Assembly (NCBI GenBank): GCA_945892775.1
Contig: CAMDDP010000021.1
Span: 1 to 52,794 of the forward strand
DNA length: 52,794 nt
Reading direction: 5' to 3'
Source: Chitinophaga pinensis
GTDB taxonomy: Bacteria > Bacteroidota > Bacteroidia > Chitinophagales > UBA10324
Shown here: positions 15,488 through 24,635 of the stretch, one piece after another
How the letters are laid out: each line of letters opens with the position of its first letter
Position numbering within the stretch: position 1 is the first letter of the stretch
The notes under the pieces: model-generated
Databases searched by the model: none
Seen by the model: only the letters and a program-made list of their open reading frames with translations
Told to the model about the DNA's origin: nothing
Program-made: the position numbers and the translations under genes

Positions 15488-16809
15488 AAATAAATATTCG
15501 CCCCTTACTCCTTCTTTTAGCTTTAAATATTTTTGCAAATTCAGGCTGCAAAAAATCCACTCTTATTGGAAATGATTTACTCCCATACGGTGATGACTTA
15601 AGCGGAGTATTTACAGATACATTATCACTTTATACAAAAACAGCTACAGAGTTTCCATTAAAAACATCCACCAACTCTAAATTCTTATTAGGAACTATTG
15701 ACGACCCTGTATTTGGAAAATCAACAGCTTCCATTTATTCCCAAGTACAAATTGGGGGACAAGTTGATTTAGGTAGTCCCGATTCGTTGTTTATTGATTC
15801 ATTGGTTTTGAACCTTCAATATACTGGCCATTATGGAAATTTTGATCAGCCTACAAATATTTCTGTGTATCAATTAACTCAAAATTTGAATGCTGACAGC
15901 GCTTATTATTCAGATAAAAATTTAAACTATTATAGCCACGCTATTGGACAAAAACCAAATTTTATTCCCAACTTCACTTCTTCACTTATGATTTCAGGTG
16001 ATACGATTGCTCCTTCTCTTAGAATTCGATTAAGCGATCGCTTAGGTCAAGATTTATTAAATCAATCGAAAGGAACAAACTTTGCCAGCAACGCTGCTTT
16101 TCAAACTTTTTTTAAAGGTCTTTTAATTGCCACTGATACCAATATGGTTGGAAAAGGTATGATGTATTTAAATATGACCTCCTCCACTTCAGCTTCAAAA
16201 TTGACCCTATATTATCACAAACCTGATGTCGATTCATTAAAATATGATTTTATTATTGGTACAGATTGCGCAGTGTTTAATCACTATACCCATAACTATA
16301 ACTTTACAGAAATTCAAAATGCTCTTCAATCAAATTCAATGAGCGACAGCATAGTTTATATTCAATCAATGTCAGGATTGAAAACAAAAATTACCGTTCC
16401 GAATTTTAAAAATTTAGGAAATATCCTAGTTAATAAAGCAGAATTAGAGATAACAGTTCCTGCGTGGAAAATTGATTCTGATTCAACATTTACATGTCCA
16501 TCAAGAATGTTATGTTTATTAGCCGATTCTATCGGTAAGAATGCAATTATTCCTGATCAGATTTCTACTAATTTAATTTATGGTGGATTTAAAGAAACCA
16601 AATACTTAAATGGACAAAAAGTATATAAATATAAATTCAGTATTACAGAGCACATGCAGAATTTAGTGAGTGGTTCGATTACTGACTATGGATTATTCCT
16701 ACTCACCTATCCAAGTCCTGAAATAGCAGACAGAATAATTTTAGCAGGCGGAAATCGCAGCGATGATTTACGAATGAAAATAAATCTCATTTACACAAAA
16801 ATCCCATAA
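15484..16809 (+). CDS. DUF4270 family lipoprotein
   Basis: 441 aa. A signal peptide ends in a lipoprotein-like NIFANSGCKKS (Cys near residue 22), so the protein should be lipid-anchored in the envelope. The DUF4270 start is recognisable (LIGNDLLPYGDDLSGVFTDT, then FLLGTIDDPVFGKSTASIYSQ). The remainder is Ser/Thr/Asp-rich and predicted beta-rich. The start is a GTG at 15484 that overlaps the preceding TGA stop (GTGA), a coupling arrangement. Function is unknown; the recurrent gene neighbourhood with the GT5 protein and glmS suggests an envelope-carbohydrate connection. Confidence 0.85.
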   Translation: MKINIRPLLLLLALNIFANSGCKKSTLIGNDLLPYGDDLSGVFTDTLSLYTKTATEFPLKTSTNSKFLLGTIDDPVFGKSTASIYSQVQIGGQVDLGSPDSLFIDSLVLNLQYTGHYGNFDQPTNISVYQLTQNLNADSAYYSDKNLNYYSHAIGQKPNFIPNFTSSLMISGDTIAPSLRIRLSDRLGQDLLNQSKGTNFASNAAFQTFFKGLLIATDTNMVGKGMMYLNMTSSTSASKLTLYYHKPDVDSLKYDFIIGTDCAVFNHYTHNYNFTEIQNALQSNSMSDSIVYIQSMSGLKTKITVPNFKNLGNILVNKAELEITVPAWKIDSDSTFTCPSRMLCLLADSIGKNAIIPDQISTNLIYGGFKETKYLNGQKVYKYKFSITEHMQNLVSGSITDYGLFLLTYPSPEIADRIILAGGNRSDDLRMKINLIYTKIP

Positions 16810-16813
16810 ACCC

Positions 16814-18652
16814 ATGTGTGGAATTGTTGGTTACTTAGGTTCAAAACAAGCATACCCGATTCTTATAAAAGGTTTACAAAGATTAGAGTATCGCGGATAT
16901 GACAGCTCTGGTGTTGCTCTTCTCAACGGTGAATTAAATATTTATAAAAAGGCTGGGAAAGTTGCTGAGCTAGAAGGTTTCGCTTCAAAAAAAAATACTG
17001 AAGGAACAATTGGAATCGGACACACCCGATGGGCAACACATGGTGAACCTAATGATAGAAATGCTCACCCTCATTATTCAAATTCACAAAATCTAGCTAT
17101 AATTCATAATGGAATTATTGAGAATTACGCAAGCATAAAAGAAGAACTGATATCACGCGGCTACAAATTTCATTCTGATACTGATACTGAAGTTTTAATT
17201 AATCTGATTGAAGACATTCAGAAAAATGAAAATGTAGATGAAGAAGAAGCCATTCGATTAGCTTTGAATGAAGTAGTTGGTGCTTATGCCATTGTAATTA
17301 TTTCAAAAAACAACCCAGATAAATTATTTGCCGCCCGTAAAGGCAGTCCGCTGGTTTTAGGAATAGGTGACAAAGAATTTTTTATTGCATCAGATGCAAC
17401 ACCCATTGTTGAACATACAAAAAATGTGGTTTACCTGAATGATGAAGAAATTGCCGTTCTAAATCGCAACGGAGAATTCTCAATAAAAACAATCGGAAAT
17501 AAACAAACAACTCCATACATACATGAGTTGGAATTGAAACTTGAAATGCTTGAGAAAGGTGGTTATGATCATTTCATGCTGAAAGAAATTTATGAACAAC
17601 CTACTTCTATTCTTGACAGTATGCGTGGTCGCCTGAATACAAAAACAGGAATCATTGCACTTGGGGGTTTGCTCGAATACAAACAGAAAATTAAAAATGC
17701 CAATAGGTTAACCATTGCAGCCTGCGGCACAAGCTGGCATGCCGGAATTGTTGGCGAATATTTATTGGAAGACCTGGCCCGCTTGCCATGTGAAGTGGAA
17801 TATGCTTCCGAGTTCCGTTACCGCAATCCCATTATTACTGCCGATGATATTTTATTTGCCATCAGCCAATCAGGTGAAACAGCTGATACACTTGCTGCTA
17901 TTGAACAGGCAAAATCAAAAGGGGCAACAATATTTGGTGTGTGCAATGTGGTGGGCTCGTCTATTGCTCGAGCTACTCATGCAGGAAGTTTTACTCATGC
18001 GGGACCTGAAATTGGTGTTGCATCAACTAAGGCTTTTACTGCACAGGTAACAGTACTTACACTTATTGCACTTTACTTAGCCAAGGAAAGAGGAACCATT
18101 CAGGAATCGCGTTACCAGCAGATAATAAATGAATTAGAAAATATTCCAGCGAAGGTGAAAAAGGTGCTTGATGCGAATGAAAAAATAAAATACATAGCTG
18201 ATATATTTAAAGATGCTTCAAACTTCCTATACCTGGGTCGCGGCTACAATTTTCCGGTTGCATTGGAAGGTGCATTGAAGCTTAAAGAAATATCTTACAT
18301 ACATGCCGAAGGTTATCCTGCTGCAGAAATGAAGCATGGACCTATTGCCTTGATTGATGAGGAAATGCCGGTTGTTGTATTGGCAACCAATCAAAGTGCT
18401 TATGATAAAATCATCAGCAACATACAAGAGGTGAAAGCACGCAAGGGCCGGATTATAGCCATTGTTGAAGAAGGTGATACAATTATTAAAGATTTAGCGG
18501 AATTCGTTATTGAAATTCCTGCTACTGAGGAACCGCTCACCCCTCTATTATCAGTTGTGCCGTTACAATTACTTGCCTATCACATTGCTGTTATGCGTGG
18601 TTGCAATGTTGACCAGCCACGAAATTTAGCGAAGAGTGTAACGGTGGAATAA
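16814..18652 (+). CDS. glmS: glutamine--fructose-6-phosphate aminotransferase (isomerising)
   Basis: 612 aa. It makes glucosamine 6-phosphate from fructose 6-phosphate and glutamine, the entry to peptidoglycan and LPS amino sugars. The N-terminal Ntn glutaminase has Cys2 (MCGIVGYLG) and GHTRWATHG; two SIS sugar-isomerase domains follow (AACGTSWHAG near 305, SQSGETADTLAA near 350, then YLGRGYNFPVALEGALKLKE), and the C-terminus is the normal NLAKSVTVE. It starts 4 nt after the DUF4270 stop. No glmS ribozyme-like leader is possible in that space. Confidence 0.98.
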   Translation: MCGIVGYLGSKQAYPILIKGLQRLEYRGYDSSGVALLNGELNIYKKAGKVAELEGFASKKNTEGTIGIGHTRWATHGEPNDRNAHPHYSNSQNLAIIHNGIIENYASIKEELISRGYKFHSDTDTEVLINLIEDIQKNENVDEEEAIRLALNEVVGAYAIVIISKNNPDKLFAARKGSPLVLGIGDKEFFIASDATPIVEHTKNVVYLNDEEIAVLNRNGEFSIKTIGNKQTTPYIHELELKLEMLEKGGYDHFMLKEIYEQPTSILDSMRGRLNTKTGIIALGGLLEYKQKIKNANRLTIAACGTSWHAGIVGEYLLEDLARLPCEVEYASEFRYRNPIITADDILFAISQSGETADTLAAIEQAKSKGATIFGVCNVVGSSIARATHAGSFTHAGPEIGVASTKAFTAQVTVLTLIALYLAKERGTIQESRYQQIINELENIPAKVKKVLDANEKIKYIADIFKDASNFLYLGRGYNFPVALEGALKLKEISYIHAEGYPAAEMKHGPIALIDEEMPVVVLATNQSAYDKIISNIQEVKARKGRIIAIVEEGDTIIKDLAEFVIEIPATEEPLTPLLSVVPLQLLAYHIAVMRGCNVDQPRNLAKSVTVE

Positions 18653-18663
18653 ATTTTTAAAAA

Positions 18664-18696
18664 AAAAGCAGTGTCGTTATTAACGACACTGCTTTT
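18664..18696. terminator. bidirectional intrinsic terminator between glmS and sod
   Basis: A perfect 15-bp inverted repeat (AAAAGCAGTGTCGTT, loop ATT, and its complement) lies 11 nt after glmS. Nine A residues precede the GC stem on the plus strand, which gives a strong U-tract for the sod transcript; TTTT on the other side serves glmS. Confidence 0.85.
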
Positions 18697-18715
18697 GAAT
18701 TTCACGAATGAAATT

Positions 18716-19327
18716 TTATTTCATTGCATCAGCTAAACGACGATTCACTTCATCCCAGTTAATTACATTAAAGAAAGCGGCAACATAATCGGGGCGGCGA
18801 TTCTGGTATTTTAAATAGTATGCATGCTCCCATACATCCATACCAAGTATCGGGTCGCATTTTACCTCACCAATATCCATCAGCGGATTATCCTGATTGG
18901 GTGTGGAGCAAACGCACAATTTTTTTGCAGCATCAACACCTAACCAGGCCCAACCCGAGCCAAAGCGGGTGATGCCTGCCTGCGAAAATTTTTCTTTAAA
19001 AGAATCGAAAGTTCCGAAAGCAGCATTAATTGCATCGGCAATTGCACCTGTTGGAGTGCCGCCGCCGTTTGCTTTCATCAAAGTCCAGAACATGGAGTGG
19101 TTGTAGTGTCCACCACCGTTGTTGCGAACAGGCATCGGAAATTTTGAAATGTTCTTTACAATTTCATCAATGCTCATATTCTCTTCGGGCTTACCGGCAA
19201 GGGCAGCATTCAGGTTATTTACATAAGCAGCATGGTGTTTTGAATGATGAATGGTCATTGTCATTGCATCAATGTGGGGTTCCAACGCTTCAACAGCATA
19301 AGGTAACGCGGGTAATGTGAAAGCCAT
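18716..19327 (-). CDS. superoxide dismutase (Fe/Mn family)
   Basis: 203 aa cytoplasmic enzyme that converts superoxide to hydrogen peroxide and oxygen. The metal ligands are in [17 protein letters not shown] (His27), [11 protein letters not shown], and [18 protein letters not shown] (Asp and His). The [11 protein letters not shown] and QDNPLMD motifs are conserved. The metal (Fe, Mn or either) cannot be settled here. It ends at the hairpin shared with glmS, and has no N-terminal signal. Confidence 0.96.
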   Translation of the reverse strand: MAFTLPALPYAVEALEPHIDAMTMTIHHSKHHAAYVNNLNAALAGKPEENMSIDEIVKNISKFPMPVRNNGGGHYNHSMFWTLMKANGGGTPTGAIADAINAAFGTFDSFKEKFSQAGITRFGSGWAWLGVDAAKKLCVCSTPNQDNPLMDIGEVKCDPILGMDVWEHAYYLKYQNRRPDYVAAFFNVINWDEVNRRLADAMK

Positions 19328-19416
19328 ATTTAAAAATGTTTTTTAGTTTATGAATTTGAGTTCGCTAATGTAAACTTATACTGCAATGCTTTGGTTTAGC
19401 ATCACAATAAATTTTA

Positions 19417-19878
19417 TTAGAGTTTATTTCTTTTTGTTTTAAAAAACTCTTTCATCATCATGGAAGATTCCTCTGCCATCACTCCGCACTTCAATTCACA
19501 CTTTGGATGTAGAACTTTTTTGCTGATTAAGGTGAATCCTTTTTTCTCATCATCGGCTCCATATACCAATCTGGAAATCTGCGCCCAGCCAATAGCGGTA
19601 GCACACATCATACATGGCTCGAGGGTTACATACAAAGTGCAATCAACCAAGTACTTACTTGAGAAATGGTTAGCTGCAGCAGTAATGGCAATCATCTCCG
19701 CATGTGCGGTTACATCTTTAAGCAATTCTACCTGATTGTGACCGCGTGCAATGATTTTATTGTTACTAACAATTACAGCCCCAATGGGGACTTCATCTTT
19801 TGCCAAAGCATTCTTTGCTTCTTTGAATGCTTCGCGCATAAAATGCTCGTCAGGTAAAAGTTGAATTGGCTCGTTCAT
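19417..19878 (-). CDS. tadA: tRNA adenosine(34) deaminase
   Basis: 153 aa zinc-dependent deaminase that converts the wobble adenosine of tRNA-Arg(ACG) to inosine. The zinc/proton-shuttle motif is HAEMIAITAA, and the two zinc cysteines are in LEPCMMCATAIGWAQISRLVYGA. The N-terminal region (EHFMREAFKEAKNALAKDEVPIGAVIV) and length match TadA rather than a cytidine or guanine deaminase. It is a single gene between sod and the efflux operon. Confidence 0.93.
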   Translation of the reverse strand: MNEPIQLLPDEHFMREAFKEAKNALAKDEVPIGAVIVSNNKIIARGHNQVELLKDVTAHAEMIAITAAANHFSSKYLVDCTLYVTLEPCMMCATAIGWAQISRLVYGADDEKKGFTLISKKVLHPKCELKCGVMAEESSMMMKEFFKTKRNKL

Positions 19879-19974
19879 CAGTGCGTATTAGCTAGCAAAA
19901 ATGAATATGAACTTTCGAAAAACACAGCCCTATTTTCATTTTCATTTGATATGTGTGATTTGAAAGGAAAACTA

Positions 19975-19983
19975 TAGGTTTGC
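19975..19983 (+). promoter_or_regulatory. -7 box (TAGGTTTGC) of the efflux operon
   Basis: Perfect TAnnTTTGC match, 22 nt before the TTG start at 20006. Upstream TTTG elements occur at 12 and 26 nt spacing, neither of which is ideal. Confidence 0.5.
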
Positions 19984-20005
19984 GCCCTCCTAATTCAATC
20001 TATTC

Positions 20006-21436
20006 TTGCCACACAATATTATTCGTTTCTCTTTCTTAATTGCTTTCATCTGTTGCTCTATTTTTTCTCATGCACAGGAATTGTGGTCGTTGGAGCAGTG
20101 TATCGCCTTTGCCCAGCAAAATAATATTCAGCTAAAGCAATCGGCATTAAGTACTGAACTGACACAAGATTCGTACCTACAATCGAAATTAGGATTACTT
20201 CCGAACTTGAATGCATCATCAAGTTACGGCATTAATACTGGAAAAAACATTGACCCCACGAGTAATTTGTTTGTGAATCAAACCATCCGATCTGGAAATT
20301 TTTCATTGGCATCCAATGTCACTGTGTTCAGTGGATTCAGTAAAATTAATGAAATGCGAAAAGCATACTTTGATTTCATGGCATCAAAGTATAGCACTGC
20401 ACAATTAGCGAATGATATTTCGTTGAATGTGGCAACTGCTTACCTACAAATACTTTTCGCACAGGAACAATTTGCCAATGCTGATGCACAGGAAAAACTT
20501 ATGCAAGAACAAGTTGAAAGAACAAAACAATTAGTGGATGCTGGTGTTTTAGCTCAAGGTTCATTTCTTCAAATCCAATCACAAATGGCATTAGAAGAAC
20601 TGAATACAGTAAACGCAAAAAATCAATTGTCATTGGCAAAATTGAATCTGCAACAGTTGCTCAATATGGATTACAGTATTGATATCATTATTCCAGCATT
20701 GAAGATTCCGGTGCTTATGGCATTTCAGGAAATGAATGCCGGAACAATTTATGAAACTGCATTAACACTTCAACCAGGGATTAAAAGTGCCGAATTAAAA
20801 TTAAGAGGAGCCGAAAAAGGATTATCGGCAGCAAGAGGTGCTTACTCACCATCGCTTTCTTTATTCGGAAGTTTATCATCACAATATTCTAATGCAGTAA
20901 AAAAAATAAAAAAAGGATCATTAACTTATGATACCACATTAATTGGATTTGATGGATTTACTACTGCACCGGTTTATACTTTTTCTCCAAACTATGAATT
21001 TGAAAACACTCCACTAGGAGACCAACTCAATGGAAATTTCGGTCAGGCTTTTGGCATCTCTTTAAACTTTCCAATTTTTAATGGTTGGGCAACACATATC
21101 AATATTAATCGAGGCAAAATCAATTTATTAAACGAGCAATACAACCTTGAATTGCAAAAGCAACAATTGAAAAAAAGTATTGAGACTGCTTTCAATGATG
21201 CGGTAGCAGGAAAGGATAGGTATTCAGCGGCACTTAAAAGTGAATCGTCATTTGAATTAAGTTTTGATTACACCAAGCAAAAATTTGATGCTGGTTTGCT
21301 TACTTCATTTGACTATGTAACAGCGCAAAACAGTTTGAGCAAGGCGAAAAGCGAAACCGTGCAAGCAAAATTTGAATACATCTTTAAATTAAAAGTACTG
21401 GATTATTATCAAGGCAAACCCTTAAATCTTCAATAG
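20006..21436 (+). CDS. TolC-family outer membrane efflux protein
   Basis: 476 aa. A signal peptide (RFSFLIAFICCSIFSHAQE, ~residues 7-25) is followed by two repeated helical hairpin units typical of TolC: LEQCIAFAQQNNIQLKQSAL and, in the second half, EQYNLELQKQQLKKSIETAFNDAV and DYTKQKFDAGLLTSFDYVTAQNSLSKAK. It should form the trimeric outer-membrane/periplasmic exit duct of a tripartite pump. The start is a TTG: the frame is closed by TAA at 19991-19993, no ATG or GTG lies between it and the signal peptide, and the -7 box sits just upstream. The periplasmic adaptor follows with no gap. Confidence 0.92.
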   Translation: MPHNIIRFSFLIAFICCSIFSHAQELWSLEQCIAFAQQNNIQLKQSALSTELTQDSYLQSKLGLLPNLNASSSYGINTGKNIDPTSNLFVNQTIRSGNFSLASNVTVFSGFSKINEMRKAYFDFMASKYSTAQLANDISLNVATAYLQILFAQEQFANADAQEKLMQEQVERTKQLVDAGVLAQGSFLQIQSQMALEELNTVNAKNQLSLAKLNLQQLLNMDYSIDIIIPALKIPVLMAFQEMNAGTIYETALTLQPGIKSAELKLRGAEKGLSAARGAYSPSLSLFGSLSSQYSNAVKKIKKGSLTYDTTLIGFDGFTTAPVYTFSPNYEFENTPLGDQLNGNFGQAFGISLNFPIFNGWATHININRGKINLLNEQYNLELQKQQLKKSIETAFNDAVAGKDRYSAALKSESSFELSFDYTKQKFDAGLLTSFDYVTAQNSLSKAKSETVQAKFEYIFKLKVLDYYQGKPLNLQ

Positions 21437-22777
21437 ATGACTAAGAAATTAATGATATGGCTTGGGGTGGTGGTTGGCACATTGCTTCTTTTTGTAATTA
21501 TTGGAAAAAATGCCGGGTGGATTTCATCTGACAATACAGAAAAAGTAAGCACAGAAAAAGTAAGCAAGCGTGATATTGTAGAAAAAGTTTCTGCCTCCGG
21601 AAAAATATATCCTGTAACAGAAGTTAAAATTAGTCCTGATGTATCAGGTGAAATCATAGAATTGCCAATTGAAGAAGGTGACAGTGTTGTTCAAGGCCAA
21701 TTACTAGCCAAAATAAAACCTGATATTTATGTAGCACAAGTAGATCGTTCAGTCGCAGCCGTTAATAATTCAAAGGCAAATTATCTAAACGCACAATCGC
21801 AACTCACGCAAATTGTGGTGCAATTTGAAAAATCAGAAAAGGATTTCAATCGCAATAAAGATTTATTTACTAAAAAAGTAATCAGCCAATCTGAATTTGA
21901 TGTTTACGAGGCGGCATACAAATCAGCAAAGGCAAATAAGGAAGGAACACAACAAGCCGTTGATGCATCAAAGTATATGGTGAGCAGTGCGGAAGCTTCA
22001 TTAAAGGAAGCAACAGATCAGCTATATAAAACATCTATTTATGCTCCAATGAGTGGAATTATTTCGGCTTTGAATATTGAGAAGGGAGAGCGTGTTGTTG
22101 GCACTTCACAATTTGCAGGAACAGAAATTATGCGCATTGCCAATTTGTATAAAATGGAAGCGCGAGTGGATGTAAGTGAAAATGATGTATTAAAAGTTTC
22201 TATTGGAGACACCTGTGAAATAGAAGTTGATGCATATCCCGATAAAATTTTTAACGGAGTGGTTTATCAAGTCGCTAATTCTTCCAGTTCTTCAAGTACA
22301 AATATAAGTACGGAAAGCGTAACCAATTTCACGGTAAAAATTTTATTAGATCAAAGTTCTTTCGTTGATATGATTGATGTGAAGAAAAAGAAATTTCCTT
22401 TTCTTCCTGGCATGACTGCTTCAGTAAATATTTTAACCAATCATGTGTATAGCGTGAATGTGGTTCCAATACAATCTGTAACAACTCGTGAAGACAGCAC
22501 CGCTAAAAATAAAAAGACCGCAAAAGAGAAACTGAAAGAATTTGTTTTTGTATTTGAAAATAGTGAAGCAAAAAAAATACCTGTAAGCACAGGCATTCAG
22601 GATGACGAATACATTGAAATAAAATCGGGGCTGAAAGGTGACGAAGAAATTATTACTGCCCCCTATAGTGCCATCAGCCGCCGTTTGAAAGACAAAATGA
22701 AAGTGACAAAGGTTGATAAGAAGGAGTTGTATAAAGATAAGAAAAGCGGAACTGAAATTTCCGTTGAAGTTGATTAA
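21437..22777 (+). CDS. MacA-like periplasmic adaptor (HlyD/RND-MFP family) subunit
   Basis: 446 aa. An N-terminal membrane anchor (WLGVVVGTLLLFVIIGKNA) leads to a biotinyl-lipoyl-like half motif (GEIIELPIEEGDSVVQGQLLAKI), a long alpha-hairpin (~residues 105-190), the second lipoyl half (TSIYAPMSGIISALNIEKGERVVG) and beta-barrel domains. The adaptor bridges an inner-membrane transporter to the TolC duct. The gene starts directly after the TolC stop. The expected MacB/ABC permease does not follow; the next gene is on the opposite strand, so the energy-giving partner must lie elsewhere. Confidence 0.9.
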   Translation: MTKKLMIWLGVVVGTLLLFVIIGKNAGWISSDNTEKVSTEKVSKRDIVEKVSASGKIYPVTEVKISPDVSGEIIELPIEEGDSVVQGQLLAKIKPDIYVAQVDRSVAAVNNSKANYLNAQSQLTQIVVQFEKSEKDFNRNKDLFTKKVISQSEFDVYEAAYKSAKANKEGTQQAVDASKYMVSSAEASLKEATDQLYKTSIYAPMSGIISALNIEKGERVVGTSQFAGTEIMRIANLYKMEARVDVSENDVLKVSIGDTCEIEVDAYPDKIFNGVVYQVANSSSSSSTNISTESVTNFTVKILLDQSSFVDMIDVKKKKFPFLPGMTASVNILTNHVYSVNVVPIQSVTTREDSTAKNKKTAKEKLKEFVFVFENSEAKKIPVSTGIQDDEYIEIKSGLKGDEEIITAPYSAISRRLKDKMKVTKVDKKELYKDKKSGTEISVEVD

Positions 22778-22787
22778 TTGGTTTAAA

Positions 22788-24635
22788 TTATCTATTGTTT
22801 TTTTCGAGCCATTGATGCAAAATGATTAATGTCCAGATGCGGTTGTAGAGATACTCTTCGCCTGAATTGAAACGCTGTAAAAGCTTTTTTACTTCCGGGA
22901 AATTAATTATTGCATGTTGTTCAACCATTTCTTTCGACAAATAAAAATCAACTAAGTGCTTCAGTTCTTTTTTGAGCCAGTGTTTTAATGGAATGGCAAA
23001 TCCCTGCTTGGGTCGATCGAAATATTCGCGTGGCACATAATCGTACAACACTTGCTTCAATAAATATTTTGCATTTCCGTTTTTTAGTTTCAGGTTTTCG
23101 TTGAGGTTTAATGCAAATTCCACTACACGATAATCTAAAAATGGTGTGCGTGTTTCCAGTGAATACTTCATGCTTGCACGATCTACTTTCACAAGCAAAT
23201 CATCTTTTAAATAAAAATTCAAATCGAATAGTGCCTGTGATTCCTTGACTGATAAATTTCTTTTCAGCGAAGAAGTATTCAGCGCAATTCTGTATTCATC
23301 ATTTGGTTTATTCACCAAAATGTTTTCAATTTCATCAGCCGAAAAAAAGTACTGTTCTTGTGAAAAAATATGTGAAGGCAGAAATTGTTTGTCGGAATAA
23401 TTCAACAGTTCTCCCACCCTTTTATATTTTGAAGGAAGCAACGACATCATTCCGCTCAATGGTTTCCTAAATGATTGCAAGAATGGATTCTGCAATCGCT
23501 CAGCCCATTTGTATGCACCATATCCCATAAATAATTCGTCGCCTCCATCACCGCTCAAAGTCATGGTTACAAATTGTCGTGCGAGTTTTGAAACCAGCAT
23601 GGTTGGAATGGCAGATGAATCTGAATATGGCTCATCGTATTGATCAATAATTTTATCGGCAAGTTCTATTGCATCGTTGTAGGTGATAATAAATTCGTAA
23701 TGCTCGGTATGTAAGTGACGAGAAATTTTTTTTGCATACTCGCTCTCGTTGAATCCCGCTTCTTTAAATCCTATAGAAAAAGTTTTTACTGGTTCTGCCG
23801 AAACAGATTGCGCAATGGCTGTTACGAGACTTGAATCAATTCCTCCGCTCAGGAAAGTTCCGAAGGGCACATCGCTGATCATGCGAAGTTGCACACTGCT
23901 GCGCATCAGATTGTTCAATTGATTTTTTGCAGCAACAAAATCGTTGACTGTTACAGCTTCAATTTTTTCTTCTGCTTTCCAGTAAGAAGTAAACTTAATT
24001 CCTGTTGCATCAATTTTAGCATAATTGCCGGCGGGAAATTTATAAATGCCTTCGTAAATAGTATCGGGTTCTGCAATGTACCCGATGTTAAGGTATTGCG
24101 CAATAGCTTTCTGGTTTTTCTTTCGATTGTTTTTGAAATCAGGAAACTGTAAAAGTGCTTTTAATTCGGAAGCAAAAACAAATTTTCCATTCTGAAAAGA
24201 ATAATAAATAGGTTTCACGCCCAACCGATCGCGGAAAATATAAAGCGCTTTTTCCTGTTTGTCGTAAAGCGCAATAGCGAACATACCATTAAAGAGGTTC
24301 ACGGCTTCCGCTCCTTTTTGGGAAAGCAATTCAAGAATAACCTCGCTATCAGAATGTGTTTTCAAATCAGTAGTTACCTGCGAAGCAATTTCCTGAAAAT
24401 TGAAAATCTCGCCATTGAAAACCATCACATAGCGCGAGTTATGCGAATACATGGGTTGATTTGCCGCACTTGATAAATCAATAATACTTAAGCGCCGATG
24501 CCCAAGACCACAATGTTCATCAAAGAAAAATCCATCAGAATCAGGTCCACGGTGTGCAATGGCATCGGTCATTTTCTTCAGCGTGGCTTCGTTACTGAAA
24601 GGTTGAATGGAATAATATCCTGCAATGCCACACAT
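22788..24635 (-). CDS. asnB: asparagine synthase (glutamine-hydrolysing)
   Basis: 615 aa. The N-terminal glutaminase has Cys2 (MCGIAGYYS), HRGPDSDGFF and GHRRLSIIDLS; the C-terminal ATP-dependent synthetase has the PP-loop FLSGGIDSSLVTAIA near residue 265 and SGDGGDELFMGYGAYKWA. The protein is the AsnB1-type found in many surface-polysaccharide clusters, where the product may amidate a sugar or peptide instead of free aspartate. It starts by a 1-nt TAATG overlap with the glycosyltransferase upstream, which supports that link. Confidence 0.93.
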   Translation of the reverse strand: MCGIAGYYSIQPFSNEATLKKMTDAIAHRGPDSDGFFFDEHCGLGHRRLSIIDLSSAANQPMYSHNSRYVMVFNGEIFNFQEIASQVTTDLKTHSDSEVILELLSQKGAEAVNLFNGMFAIALYDKQEKALYIFRDRLGVKPIYYSFQNGKFVFASELKALLQFPDFKNNRKKNQKAIAQYLNIGYIAEPDTIYEGIYKFPAGNYAKIDATGIKFTSYWKAEEKIEAVTVNDFVAAKNQLNNLMRSSVQLRMISDVPFGTFLSGGIDSSLVTAIAQSVSAEPVKTFSIGFKEAGFNESEYAKKISRHLHTEHYEFIITYNDAIELADKIIDQYDEPYSDSSAIPTMLVSKLARQFVTMTLSGDGGDELFMGYGAYKWAERLQNPFLQSFRKPLSGMMSLLPSKYKRVGELLNYSDKQFLPSHIFSQEQYFFSADEIENILVNKPNDEYRIALNTSSLKRNLSVKESQALFDLNFYLKDDLLVKVDRASMKYSLETRTPFLDYRVVEFALNLNENLKLKNGNAKYLLKQVLYDYVPREYFDRPKQGFAIPLKHWLKKELKHLVDFYLSKEMVEQHAIINFPEVKKLLQRFNSGEEYLYNRIWTLIILHQWLEKNNR

